From the NCBI GenBank assembly GCA_012838715.1, contig DUOR01000073.1, forward strand, positions 1-5,958: a DNA stretch of 5,958 nucleotides, given 5' to 3'. The stretch comes from Actinomycetales bacterium (lineage in GTDB: Bacteria; Actinomycetota; Actinomycetes; Mycobacteriales; Mycobacteriaceae). This document shows, piece by piece, positions 1-5,958 of this stretch. A model generated the notes under the pieces. It had not been told where the DNA came from. It saw only the letters and a list, made by a program, of their open reading frames with translations, and made no database searches. How positions within the stretch are numbered: position 1 is the first letter of the stretch; every line of letters begins with the position of its first letter. Both the position numbers and the translations under genes were made by a program.

Positions 1-1868
<1,868 letters not shown>

Positions 1869-1916
1869 TCGTCTCCTCCGCGAGGAGGGACGGCTGCCAT
1901 TGACTGGCGAACGAAT

Positions 1917-1960
1917 GGGGCCGGGCCGGCCGGTTTTCGCACCGGCGGGGCCGGCCCCTT
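1917..1960 (+). terminator. GC-rich hairpin between acn and acnR
   Basis: A 17-base arm (1917-1933) pairs with 1942-1958 at 15 of 17 positions around the loop TTTTCGCA. Only two T residues follow before a run of C, so it is a weak intrinsic terminator or an mRNA-stabilising stem. A smaller perfect hairpin, CTCCTC-CGC-GAGGAG (1873-1887), sits just after the acn stop. The likely effect is to lower transcription into acnR relative to acn, with some read-through. I see no complete promoter for acnR between this stem and its start. Confidence 0.6.
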
Positions 1961-1971
1961 CCCCGTTCACC

Positions 1972-1979
1972 GGAGAGGA
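1972..1979 (+). promoter_or_regulatory. Shine-Dalgarno-like GGAGAGGA upstream of acnR
   Basis: The purine-rich motif GGAGAGGA ends 14 bases before the ATG at 1994, which is longer than the usual 5-10. The ATG is still preferred because the resulting N-terminus matches the length of AcnR in C. glutamicum. The wide spacing predicts modest translation, suiting a repressor. Confidence 0.45.
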
Positions 1980-1993
1980 CTGCGGTAACCCCG

Positions 1994-2557
1994 ATGCCGG
2001 AAGCAATCAAGAAGGAACAGCGATCCCGCAGAGGTGAAATCCTCGACGGGGCGCGGCACTGCTTCGCGAAGTTCGGCTACGACGGGGCCACCGTCACCAG
2101 GCTGGAGGAGGCCACGGGCAAGTCCCGGGGCGCAATCTTCCATCATTTCGGTTCGAAGGAAGGTCTTTTCCTCGCTTTGGCGGAGGAGGACGCCGACCAG
2201 ATGGCCGAGGTGACCGCTTCTTCGGGGTTGGTCGAGGTGATGCGCGACGTGGTCGCGCATCCGGACCGCCACGAGTGGCTGGGCACGAGGCTGGAGATCG
2301 TGGGCCGGTTGCGCACGGACGCTGATTTCCGGCGGAAGTGGTTGGCGCATCAGGAGCATCTCGATGATGCCGTGCGGTCGCGGTTGCGCGACACGGCGGA
2401 GGCGGGTTCCCTGCGCGACGACTACTCGCCCGAGGTTTTGCGTCTGCTGCTGGAGTTGATGCTGGATGGCGTCATCACCAGGTTGGCGACGGGCCGGTCC
2501 ACCGAAGGCATGGACGAGGTACTCGATTTGATCGAGGAGTCCGTCCGCCGGCGGTAG
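1994..2557 (+). CDS. acnR: TetR-family aconitase repressor AcnR
   Basis: The product is 187 residues, almost the same as AcnR of C. glutamicum (188). The N-terminal TetR DNA-binding domain is clear: a first helix around residues 12-28 (GEILDGARHCFAKFGYDGATV), then the helix-turn-helix at about 33-55 with the TGKSRGAIFHHFGSKEGLF signature. The all-helical C-terminal region (about 60-187) holds the ligand and dimer functions. In C. glutamicum, AcnR represses acn and binds citrate-Mg in a pocket away from the canonical TetR site. As I recall, Arg130 and Glu181 were implicated there, and this protein has Arg130 and Glu181 at those numbers. The gene lies 125 bases after acn in the same direction, matching the known arrangement. 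Compared with acn it uses more G-ending codons (TTG, GTG), consistent with low expression. That it regulates the neighbouring acn is inferred from homology and position. Confidence 0.93.
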   Translation: MPEAIKKEQRSRRGEILDGARHCFAKFGYDGATVTRLEEATGKSRGAIFHHFGSKEGLFLALAEEDADQMAEVTASSGLVEVMRDVVAHPDRHEWLGTRLEIVGRLRTDADFRRKWLAHQEHLDDAVRSRLRDTAEAGSLRDDYSPEVLRLLLELMLDGVITRLATGRSTEGMDEVLDLIEESVRRR

Positions 2558-2584
2558 CCGGGTCAGCGAAGAGTGACCCCGGTG

Positions 2585-2618
2585 ACCCCGGTGCACCCCA
2601 TCGGGTGCGCCGGGGTTT
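2585..2618 (+). terminator. Intrinsic terminator after acnR
   Basis: A 14-base arm (2585-2598, ACCCCGGTGCACCC) pairs with 2603-2616 (GGGTGCGCCGGGGT) with a single G-T wobble. The loop is CATC and a short TTT follows at 2616-2618. It begins 28 bases after the acnR stop and ends about 57 bases before the next start, so it likely closes the acn-acnR unit. A 9-base tandem repeat (GTGACCCCG twice, 2573-2590) leads into the stem. Confidence 0.78.
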
Positions 2619-2660
2619 CCGTGATCCGGGGTGGATTAACGGACTGCCATAAAACCGCGC

Positions 2661-2666
2661 TAAGCT
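2661..2666 (+). promoter_or_regulatory. Candidate -10 element (TAAGCT) for a leaderless amidotransferase transcript
   Basis: TAAGCT fits the TAnnnT core of actinobacterial -10 boxes and ends 8 bases before the ATG at 2675. Transcription would begin at or within about two bases of that ATG. No Shine-Dalgarno-like purine tract precedes the ATG (bases 2667-2674 read GGTCTTTT). Leaderless mRNAs are common in corynebacteria. No convincing -35 box is visible. Confidence 0.45.
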
Positions 2667-2674
2667 GGTCTTTT

Positions 2675-3424
2675 ATGAACGATGGACAGGATCGGGGTCG
2701 TTTCCTGCTGGTGGCCCTGCGCGACGGTGACGATGTGGCCGTGGCGGAGTACGAGGATTTCCTGCGGGGTACGCGGTTGACGCGGGAGACGCTGGTGCAT
2801 CACCCGATCACGTCCACGGACGACACGCTGCCCGATCTGACGGAGTTCGATGGCGTGTTCATCGGCGGCAGCCCGTTCAACGTGACCGACCTGGTGCACA
2901 CGGAGCTGCAGAAGCACACGCACGATCTCATGTACGAGGTGCTGGTCTCCCCGGTGCCGGCGCTGATGCTCTGCTACGGCAACAGTTTCGCGGCCTTCAC
3001 CGGCGGTGGCCGGGTGGATCGTTCCCATCCGGAGCGGGTGGGCGTTTCCGAGGTGGTGCTTACCGACGACGCCGCCTCGGATCCCGTGATGGGCGGCATG
3101 GCGCCCAGGTTCTTCGGCCTGACCGGGCACAAGGAGTCCGTGGTGGAGTTGCCGCGGGGTGCGACGCTGCTGGCGACGGGGCCGACGTGCCCGGTGCAGG
3201 CGTACCGCGCGAACCGGTCGACGTGGGTGACGCAGTTCCATCCGGAGATGGACGCGGAGGGCATCATCCGGCGGATGGGCTTCTACATGGACGCCGGCTA
3301 TTTCAAGCCGGAGGAGGTCGAGGAGATTTCCGCGATCGTCCGTGCGACGGACCTGAGCCATTCGGAGGCGATCCTCGATCGCTTCATGTCCTACTGCCTG
3401 GACCGGTCGGGGCGACGGTCGTGA
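2675..3424 (+). CDS. Stand-alone class I glutamine amidotransferase-like protein (first of tandem pair)
   Basis: The protein has 249 residues and the alpha/beta fold signature of a single-domain class I glutamine amidotransferase, related to the GMP-synthase-like group. An early strand precedes VFIGGSPFN (62-69). The presumed nucleophile is Cys100 in LMLCYGNSF, followed by GHKES (151-155), a TCPVQAYR segment (171-178), and His189 and Glu191 in QFHPEMD, which complete a Cys-His-Glu triad. Such enzymes release ammonia from glutamine or act on gamma-glutamyl amides; the acceptor here is unknown. The residue two before the Cys is Met rather than the usual Gly. ATG 2675 is chosen because a longer reading from the GTG at 2573 would run through the acnR terminator. 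A similar gene follows acnR in C. glutamicum. The stop overlaps the start of its paralogue, so the two are probably translated together. It is predicted cytosolic, with no signal peptide or membrane segment. Confidence 0.85.
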   Translation: MNDGQDRGRFLLVALRDGDDVAVAEYEDFLRGTRLTRETLVHHPITSTDDTLPDLTEFDGVFIGGSPFNVTDLVHTELQKHTHDLMYEVLVSPVPALMLCYGNSFAAFTGGGRVDRSHPERVGVSEVVLTDDAASDPVMGGMAPRFFGLTGHKESVVELPRGATLLATGPTCPVQAYRANRSTWVTQFHPEMDAEGIIRRMGFYMDAGYFKPEEVEEISAIVRATDLSHSEAILDRFMSYCLDRSGRRS

Positions 3425-4206
3425 GGGTGCCCGGAGCCACGGATCCTTCGCGGCCCGCGGTGACGGGCGACGTGAAGCCGTACCTGCTGCTGTCGACGCG
3501 CGCCGAGGACGCGGCCGCCCACGCGGAGCACCTGTCCTTCGCCCGCAAGTCCGGCCTGGCGCCGGTGAAGCTGCATCAGCTGCGGCTGGAGCGGGAACGG
3601 CCGCGGGATCTGGATTTGTCCCGGTACTCCGGCGTCATCGTCGGCGGCGGCCCGTTCAACGCCTCCGATCCGGCCAAGTCGGCGGTGCAGCGCGAGGTCG
3701 AGGCGTGGTTCGACGATCACCTCGCCGAAGTCCTGGAGACCGATTTCCCCTTCTTCGGCGCCTGCTACGGCGTGGGCCTGCTGGGCACGATTGGCCGCGG
3801 CCGGGTGTCGCGCAAGCATGGCGAGGAGGCCTCGGTCGTCGAGGTGTCCGTCACCGACGAGGGCGCCGCCGATCCCGTGCTGCGCGGACTGCCGCGGAGC
3901 TTCCACGCGATGGTCGGGCACAAGGAGGCCATCGAGGAGTTGCCCGCCGGGGCGACCCTGCTGGCCACGGGCGCGTCCTGCCCGGTCCAGATGTTCCGCC
4001 TCGGCGCCAACGCGTACGCGACGCAGTTCCATCCGGAGCTCGACGCGGAGGCCTTCCGCCAGCGCCTGCAGATTTACGCCGCCCACGGCTACTACGAGCC
4101 GGGCCGGGACGACGTGGCCGTCGCCGACGCCCTCCGTTTCGACGTCGGCAGGTCCTCCGCGGTGCTGCAGAACTTCACCCGCCTGCACGCGCGCCGGCGC
4201 CACTGA
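3421..4206 (+). CDS. Stand-alone class I glutamine amidotransferase-like protein (second of tandem pair)
   Basis: This 261-residue protein is a paralogue of the preceding gene product. Shared blocks include VIVGGGPFN, GHKE, an ELP-x-GATLLATG segment, CPVQ and TQFHPE-x-DAE. The presumed catalytic triad is Cys115 (in FFGACYGVG, a canonical nucleophile elbow), His204 and Glu206. The start is taken as GTG 3421, which overlaps the upstream TGA in a GTGA arrangement typical of translational coupling. The first 18 or so residues have no counterpart in the paralogue, so in-frame GTG codons at 3460 or 3472 are possible starts. The conserved core begins at VKPYLLLSTR. Substrate and partner are unknown; nothing nearby encodes an obvious synthetase partner. 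Codon use is more C-ending than in the first copy, suggesting an old duplication rather than a recent one. The last codons lie inside a short direct repeat. Confidence 0.85.
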   Translation: MRVPGATDPSRPAVTGDVKPYLLLSTRAEDAAAHAEHLSFARKSGLAPVKLHQLRLERERPRDLDLSRYSGVIVGGGPFNASDPAKSAVQREVEAWFDDHLAEVLETDFPFFGACYGVGLLGTIGRGRVSRKHGEEASVVEVSVTDEGAADPVLRGLPRSFHAMVGHKEAIEELPAGATLLATGASCPVQMFRLGANAYATQFHPELDAEAFRQRLQIYAAHGYYEPGRDDVAVADALRFDVGRSSAVLQNFTRLHARRRH

Positions 4207-4256
4207 GCCCCGGCGTTCGCATGTCGGCTCCCCGCCGGCGCCACTGAGCCTCGGCG
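4192..4256. repeat. 24-base direct repeat spanning the second amidotransferase stop codon
   Basis: Bases 4192-4215 recur at 4233-4256 with one difference (C at 4210, T at 4251) and a period of 41 bases. The first copy contains the last codons and TGA of the amidotransferase gene (core GGCGCCACTGAGCC). The second copy lies in the intergenic space. Flanks beyond 24 bases do not match. It looks like a local slippage duplication in GC-rich DNA. Confidence 0.85.
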
Positions 4257-4275
4257 CTCCCCCGGCCCTCTCCAA

Positions 4276-5058
4276 TCACCGCCCCGTTTCGACGGGGAAG
4301 CCGCGCTCGCGCAGCTCCCGGACGAGTTCCTCCCGTGCGGAGAGGAAGTCGCGGGAGCGGGTGGCGTCGTCGGCGTCGAACAGCGGCGACAGGAAGGTGT
4401 GCCCGGTGGCGTCCCGGATGCCGGCGTCCGCGCCGTTCCGCACGAGCCACAGGCACATGTCCACGTTCTGGGTCATTGATGCGGCGAACAGCGGGGTGTG
4501 GCCGCCGGTGGTGGTCCGGGAGTCGATGTCCGCGCCGGCGTCGAGCAGGAGCTCCGCCGAGTCCGCCCGCCCGAGGTGCGCGGCGGTGTAGAGCGCGTTG
4601 GCGCCGAGCCGGTCGGGGGCGTCGGCCAGTGCGGGGTCCCAGTCCAGGATTGCCTGGACGGACCCCGGTTTGTCGCGGAGGATCGAGTACCCGACGGCGT
4701 TGTAGCCGTCGTTGCCGCGGCGCGCGGGGTCGGCCCCGGCGTCGAGCAGCGCGGTGACCGCCTCCGGGCCCATGAATTCGGCGGCGTACCAGAGCGGCGG
4801 GATGTTCGCGCGCCGCGGGTCGTGGTCGTTGGCGGGCTCCTCGATGTCTGCGCCCTCGGCCCGCAGCTCCGCGATGCGGTCCGCGTCGCCGCGGTCGGCG
4901 GCCTCGAGGAGTTCGACGGTGGCCGGATCGTCGAAGTACTCGGCCGCATCGGCCCTCTGGATGGGGAGGCAGCCCGTCAGCAGCAGCCCCGCCACCGCGA
5001 TCACCGCGGCACAGCGCGCCGCCGCGCCCGCCGGCACTCGTGCCCTCGGTCTCCCCAT
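4276..5058 (-). CDS. Ankyrin-repeat lipoprotein
   Basis: The predicted product has 260 residues. Residues 1-30 form a lipoprotein signal: Arg-rich start (MGRPRAR), hydrophobic stretch (AAVIAVAGLLL) and lipobox LLTGC with Cys30 as the lipidation site. The mature part is five to six ankyrin repeats: about 45-78, 86-118 (PLWYAAEFMGPEAVTALLDAGAD), 119-152 (diverged), 153-186 (ALYTAAHLGRADSAELLLDAGAD), 187-220 (HTPLFAAS to LVRNGAD) and a degenerate C-terminal helix pair. Ankyrin repeats bind proteins, so it is likely an extracytoplasmic membrane-anchored binding protein; the partner is unknown. An ATG at 5091 would add 11 residues (271 in all), but only 2 bases separate it from a purine tract. From 5058, GGGG lies 5 bases upstream and the signal peptide has normal length. 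It follows the Lrp-family gene by 42 bases on the same strand, probably in one operon. Confidence 0.85.
   Translation of the reverse strand: MGRPRARVPAGAAARCAAVIAVAGLLLTGCLPIQRADAAEYFDDPATVELLEAADRGDADRIAELRAEGADIEEPANDHDPRRANIPPLWYAAEFMGPEAVTALLDAGADPARRGNDGYNAVGYSILRDKPGSVQAILDWDPALADAPDRLGANALYTAAHLGRADSAELLLDAGADIDSRTTTGGHTPLFAASMTQNVDMCLWLVRNGADAGIRDATGHTFLSPLFDADDATRSRDFLSAREELVRELRERGFPVETGR
4282..4297. terminator. Small UUCG-loop hairpin at the convergent junction
   Basis: CCCCGT-TTCG-ACGGGG forms a perfect 6-base stem; read on + it has a UUCG tetraloop, which is unusually stable in RNA. It sits within the last codons of the - strand ankyrin gene, 76 bases after the + strand amidotransferase stop. 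No T tract follows on either strand, so a role in ending the + strand transcript is only possible. The 69-base gap (4207-4275) between the convergent genes shows no better terminator. Confidence 0.3.
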
Positions 5059-5100
5059 GATTTCCCCACTTTCTTCCGCGGCGTGCGCCATGGCCTTCTT

Positions 5101-5574
5101 CTACACGTGATCCCGAAGGTCGCCGAGGAGCGGCAGGATGCGGTGCGGGATGCGCCGCCGCAGGACGATGTCCGTGCGCAGCCGTTCCACGCCGTCGATG
5201 GCGAGGATCATCGAGGTGATTTCCTCCAGGTGGCCGTGGTCGCGGGCGGCGACGCGGCAGGAGAGGTCGTCGTCGCCGGCCAGTGAATCCGCCCGCAGGA
5301 CGAAGGGGATGCGCCCGATTTCCGCCACCACCCGGTCGAGGTCGATTTGCCGGAGCGTCACGTGGATGTCGGCGTTGAGCGGATAGCCCAGGGCCGCCGG
5401 GTCGGGGCTGGGCGCGAAGTCCGGCAGCACGCCCGCGGCGATGAGCTTGTCCAGCCGCGCGGTCGCCGTGCCCCGCGCAATGCCGAGCCGTCGCGAGTAC
5501 TCGCGCATCCCGGCGCGCGGCTCGGTGACGATGAGCCGCAGCAGGTCCACGTCCAGCTTGTCCAGGTCCGCCAT
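5101..5574 (-). CDS. Lrp/AsnC-family transcriptional regulator
   Basis: The product is 157 residues, the usual Lrp/AsnC length. Residues 4-50 form the N-terminal winged helix-turn-helix (LDKLDVDLLRLIVTEPRAGMR, then REYSRRLGIARGTATARLDKL). Residues about 67-145 form the RAM ligand and oligomer domain, with the glycine-containing turn SLAGDDDLSCRVAARD (97-112) where family members bind amino acids. These proteins commonly control amino-acid transport or catabolism genes beside them and often their own promoter. It is not close in sequence to what I recall of C. glutamicum Lrp, which controls brnFE. ATG 5574 is supported by an ideal Shine-Dalgarno. It is divergent from the partial gene at 5860, the most likely target, and is followed by the ankyrin lipoprotein. 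The effector cannot be told from sequence. Confidence 0.92.
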   Translation of the reverse strand: MADLDKLDVDLLRLIVTEPRAGMREYSRRLGIARGTATARLDKLIAAGVLPDFAPSPDPAALGYPLNADIHVTLRQIDLDRVVAEIGRIPFVLRADSLAGDDDLSCRVAARDHGHLEEITSMILAIDGVERLRTDIVLRRRIPHRILPLLGDLRDHV

Positions 5575-5581
5575 CGCCGTT

Positions 5582-5587
5582 CTCCTT
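5582..5587 (-). promoter_or_regulatory. Shine-Dalgarno AAGGAG of the Lrp-family gene
   Basis: On the - strand AAGGAG, within GGAAGGAGA, ends 7 bases before the ATG at 5574. This is the best ribosome-binding site in the window and fixes the start. Confidence 0.85.
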
Positions 5588-5610
5588 CCGCGTGCCGACG
5601 CCGCCCGTTA

Positions 5611-5625
5611 TGTGTTCGTGGCACA
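5611..5625. promoter_or_regulatory. Candidate autoregulatory operator TGTGTTCGTGGCACA
   Basis: TGTG and CACA half-sites flank a 7-base centre, and A/T-rich bases extend both arms (TTATGTG on one side, CACAAAT on the other). The site covers the expected transcription start of the Lrp-family gene, just downstream of its -10 box, so a bound protein would repress. Lrp-family regulators often control themselves. Assignment to this protein is inference. Confidence 0.4.
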
Positions 5626-5626
5626 A

Positions 5627-5632
5627 ATTATA
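5627..5632 (-). promoter_or_regulatory. -10 box TATAAT for the Lrp-family gene
   Basis: A perfect TATAAT reads on the - strand in one of the few A/T-rich patches of the window. It predicts a start near 5621 and a leader of about 46 bases. No good -35 hexamer is seen at 16-18 bases spacing, which is common for corynebacterial promoters. Confidence 0.7.
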
Positions 5633-5645
5633 GGGCCGATGGCCC
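5633..5645. repeat. Inverted repeat GGGCC-GAT-GGCCC
   Basis: A perfect 5-base inverted repeat with a 3-base centre directly abuts the TATAAT box, in the -10/-35 spacer of the Lrp-family promoter. It could be an operator half of a larger array. In DNA this GC-rich a chance origin is possible. Confidence 0.3.
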
Positions 5646-5666
5646 AACCATGACGTCGGGAAGCGA

Positions 5667-5688
5667 TGCCAGGTGCCCAACTGGCACC
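5667..5688. promoter_or_regulatory. Two overlapping palindromes in the divergent promoter region
   Basis: TGCCAG (5667-5672) is inverted as CTGGCA (5681-5686), and GGTGCC (5672-5677) is inverted as GGCACC (5683-5688). The two palindromes share the right arm. This is a compact candidate operator midway between the divergent promoters, upstream of both. The cognate protein may be the Lrp-family regulator. Confidence 0.4.
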
Positions 5689-5704
5689 GTTTCCGTCGGG
5701 CCAT

Positions 5705-5720
5705 GGTGACATGCATCACG
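5705..5720. promoter_or_regulatory. GlxR/CRP-like site GGTGACATGCATCACG
   Basis: GTGA and TCAC are separated by exactly six bases, the spacing of CRP-family sites. Against the C. glutamicum GlxR consensus TGTGANNTANNTCACA it matches 9 of 12 defined positions. It overlaps the -35 element of the divergent + strand promoter, so binding there should repress that promoter. Confidence 0.5.
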
Positions 5721-5734
5721 GCCGTTCATATCCT
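5706..5734 (+). promoter_or_regulatory. Promoter of the divergent + strand gene (GTGACA-17-TATCCT)
   Basis: The -35 candidate GTGACA (5706-5711) differs from TTGACA at one base. A 17-base spacer separates it from TATCCT (5729-5734), which fits the actinobacterial TAnnnT -10 pattern. Transcription would begin near 5741, giving a leader of about 119 bases before ATG 5860. Confidence 0.5.
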
Positions 5735-5750
5735 CGACCGTACATGTGAG

Positions 5751-5802
5751 GCACGACACACGAGTGTCCCGCGTGCGGCGGTCGGCGACCGTCGGCCGCC
5801 AC
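5751..5802 (+). other. Structured leader with two competing hairpins
   Basis: Hairpin A: GACAC (5755-5759) pairs with GTGTC (5764-5768) around ACGA, extended by GCAC (5751-5754) with GTGC (5773-5776) across a 4-base bulge. Hairpin B: CGGTC (5779-5783) pairs with GACCG (5787-5791) around GGC, extended by GTGCGG (5773-5778) with 5796-5802. Both extensions use bases 5773-5776, so the full forms exclude each other. This matches no riboswitch class I know, and GC-rich DNA folds easily. Confidence 0.25.
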
Positions 5803-5859
5803 GCCCCACGGCGCCGCCCACCCGCGGACCGTGGAGTCGACGGAAGATGGTGACCTGCG

Positions 5860-5958
5860 ATGACCACGATGCTCCCGCCCCCGTACGACGGCCGCCCCGG
5901 CAGCCCCGCCCCGGCCACGGACCCCCGCGTCCGGCCGGCCGGGGATCACTCGCCCACC
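5860..5958 (+). CDS. 5' end of an unidentified protein, proline-rich N-terminus; runs off the window
   Basis: Thirty-three codons are visible, beginning MTTMLPPPYDGRPG and rich in Pro, Ala, Gly and Arg, without a signal peptide. Coding is supported by third positions: all but one codon (GAT) end in G or C, whereas the overlapping frame from ATG 5847 has many A/T third positions. An in-frame TGA at 5851-5853 rules out an earlier start; ATG 5869 is the only other nearby choice. The ribosome site is weak (GGAAG, 13 bases upstream). The disordered start resembles a cytosolic tail before a first domain or membrane segment, so family cannot be named. Its place divergent from an Lrp-family regulator suggests amino-acid transport or metabolism, which is inference only. 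Confidence 0.6.
   Translation, partial: MTTMLPPPYDGRPGSPAPATDPRVRPAGDHSPT

Noticed and set aside
1900..1905. TTGACT as a -35 box for acnR
   Set aside because: No -10-like hexamer occurs 16-18 bases downstream; the expected place is inside the GC-rich hairpin.
2573..2674. Extended N-terminus of the first amidotransferase from GTG 2573
   Set aside because: The extension is read straight through a strong hairpin terminator and a -10-like box, and it does not resemble the paralogue. ATG 2675 gives a normal-length protein.
3187..3420. Upstream extension of the second amidotransferase frame back to 3187
   Set aside because: This part overlaps the conserved C-terminal half of the first amidotransferase in another frame and shows no family motif.
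4498..5286. Long + strand reading frame of 262 codons opposite the ankyrin and Lrp-family genes
   Set aside because: It is antisense to genes with clear domains, is Val/Gly/Arg-rich, and has no recognisable fold or ribosome site.
4175..5719. Long - strand reading frame of 514 codons
   Set aside because: It is low-complexity Arg/Gly/Pro/Ala sequence covering the ankyrin and Lrp-family genes in a different frame, a typical shadow in high-GC DNA.
5847..5958. Alternative + strand start at ATG 5847 in another frame
   Set aside because: Many codons end in A or T, unlike every real gene here, whereas the frame from 5860 is almost wholly G/C at third positions.

Overview
The window looks like chromosome from a high-GC actinobacterium, most likely Corynebacterium or a close relative. 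The main reason is the order of an AcnA-type aconitase gene followed directly by a TetR regulator that closely resembles AcnR, the aconitase repressor of Corynebacterium glutamicum, and then by a class I glutamine amidotransferase gene. Third codon positions are strongly G/C throughout. I recognise no mobile element, tRNA, rRNA or CRISPR array.

Layout. Bases 1-1868 (+) are the 3' two thirds of acn, carrying the three Fe-S cluster cysteines and the C-terminal swivel domain. A GC-rich hairpin separates it from acnR (1994-2557, +). A second, stronger hairpin terminator closes the acn-acnR unit. A new + unit begins at 2675, probably as a leaderless transcript, with two paralogous stand-alone glutamine amidotransferase-like genes (2675-3424 and 3421-4206) that overlap by 4 bases. 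Their acceptor substrate cannot be read from sequence. The second gene ends in a 24-base direct repeat that copies its stop-codon region.

On the - strand, converging on this unit, lies a probable two-gene operon: an Lrp/AsnC-family regulator (5574-5101) followed by an ankyrin-repeat lipoprotein (about 5058-4276). Upstream of the regulator is a 285-base intergenic region shared with a divergent + strand gene, of which only the first 33 codons (from 5860) are in the window. This region is dense with candidate signals: a perfect TATAAT box and Shine-Dalgarno for the regulator, three inverted repeats, a GlxR/CRP-like palindrome lying on a -35 element for the divergent gene, and a structured leader.

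How the genes fit together. The left half is a known control unit: AcnR represses acn and is relieved by citrate-Mg in C. glutamicum. The right half has the usual form of an Lrp-family local regulator facing its likely target, with an ankyrin lipoprotein as an unusual passenger. The most interesting points are the duplicated amidotransferases with divergent nucleophile elbows, the Lrp-ankyrin lipoprotein pairing, and the operator-rich divergent region. I found no clear evidence of a wholly new defence or mobile system.
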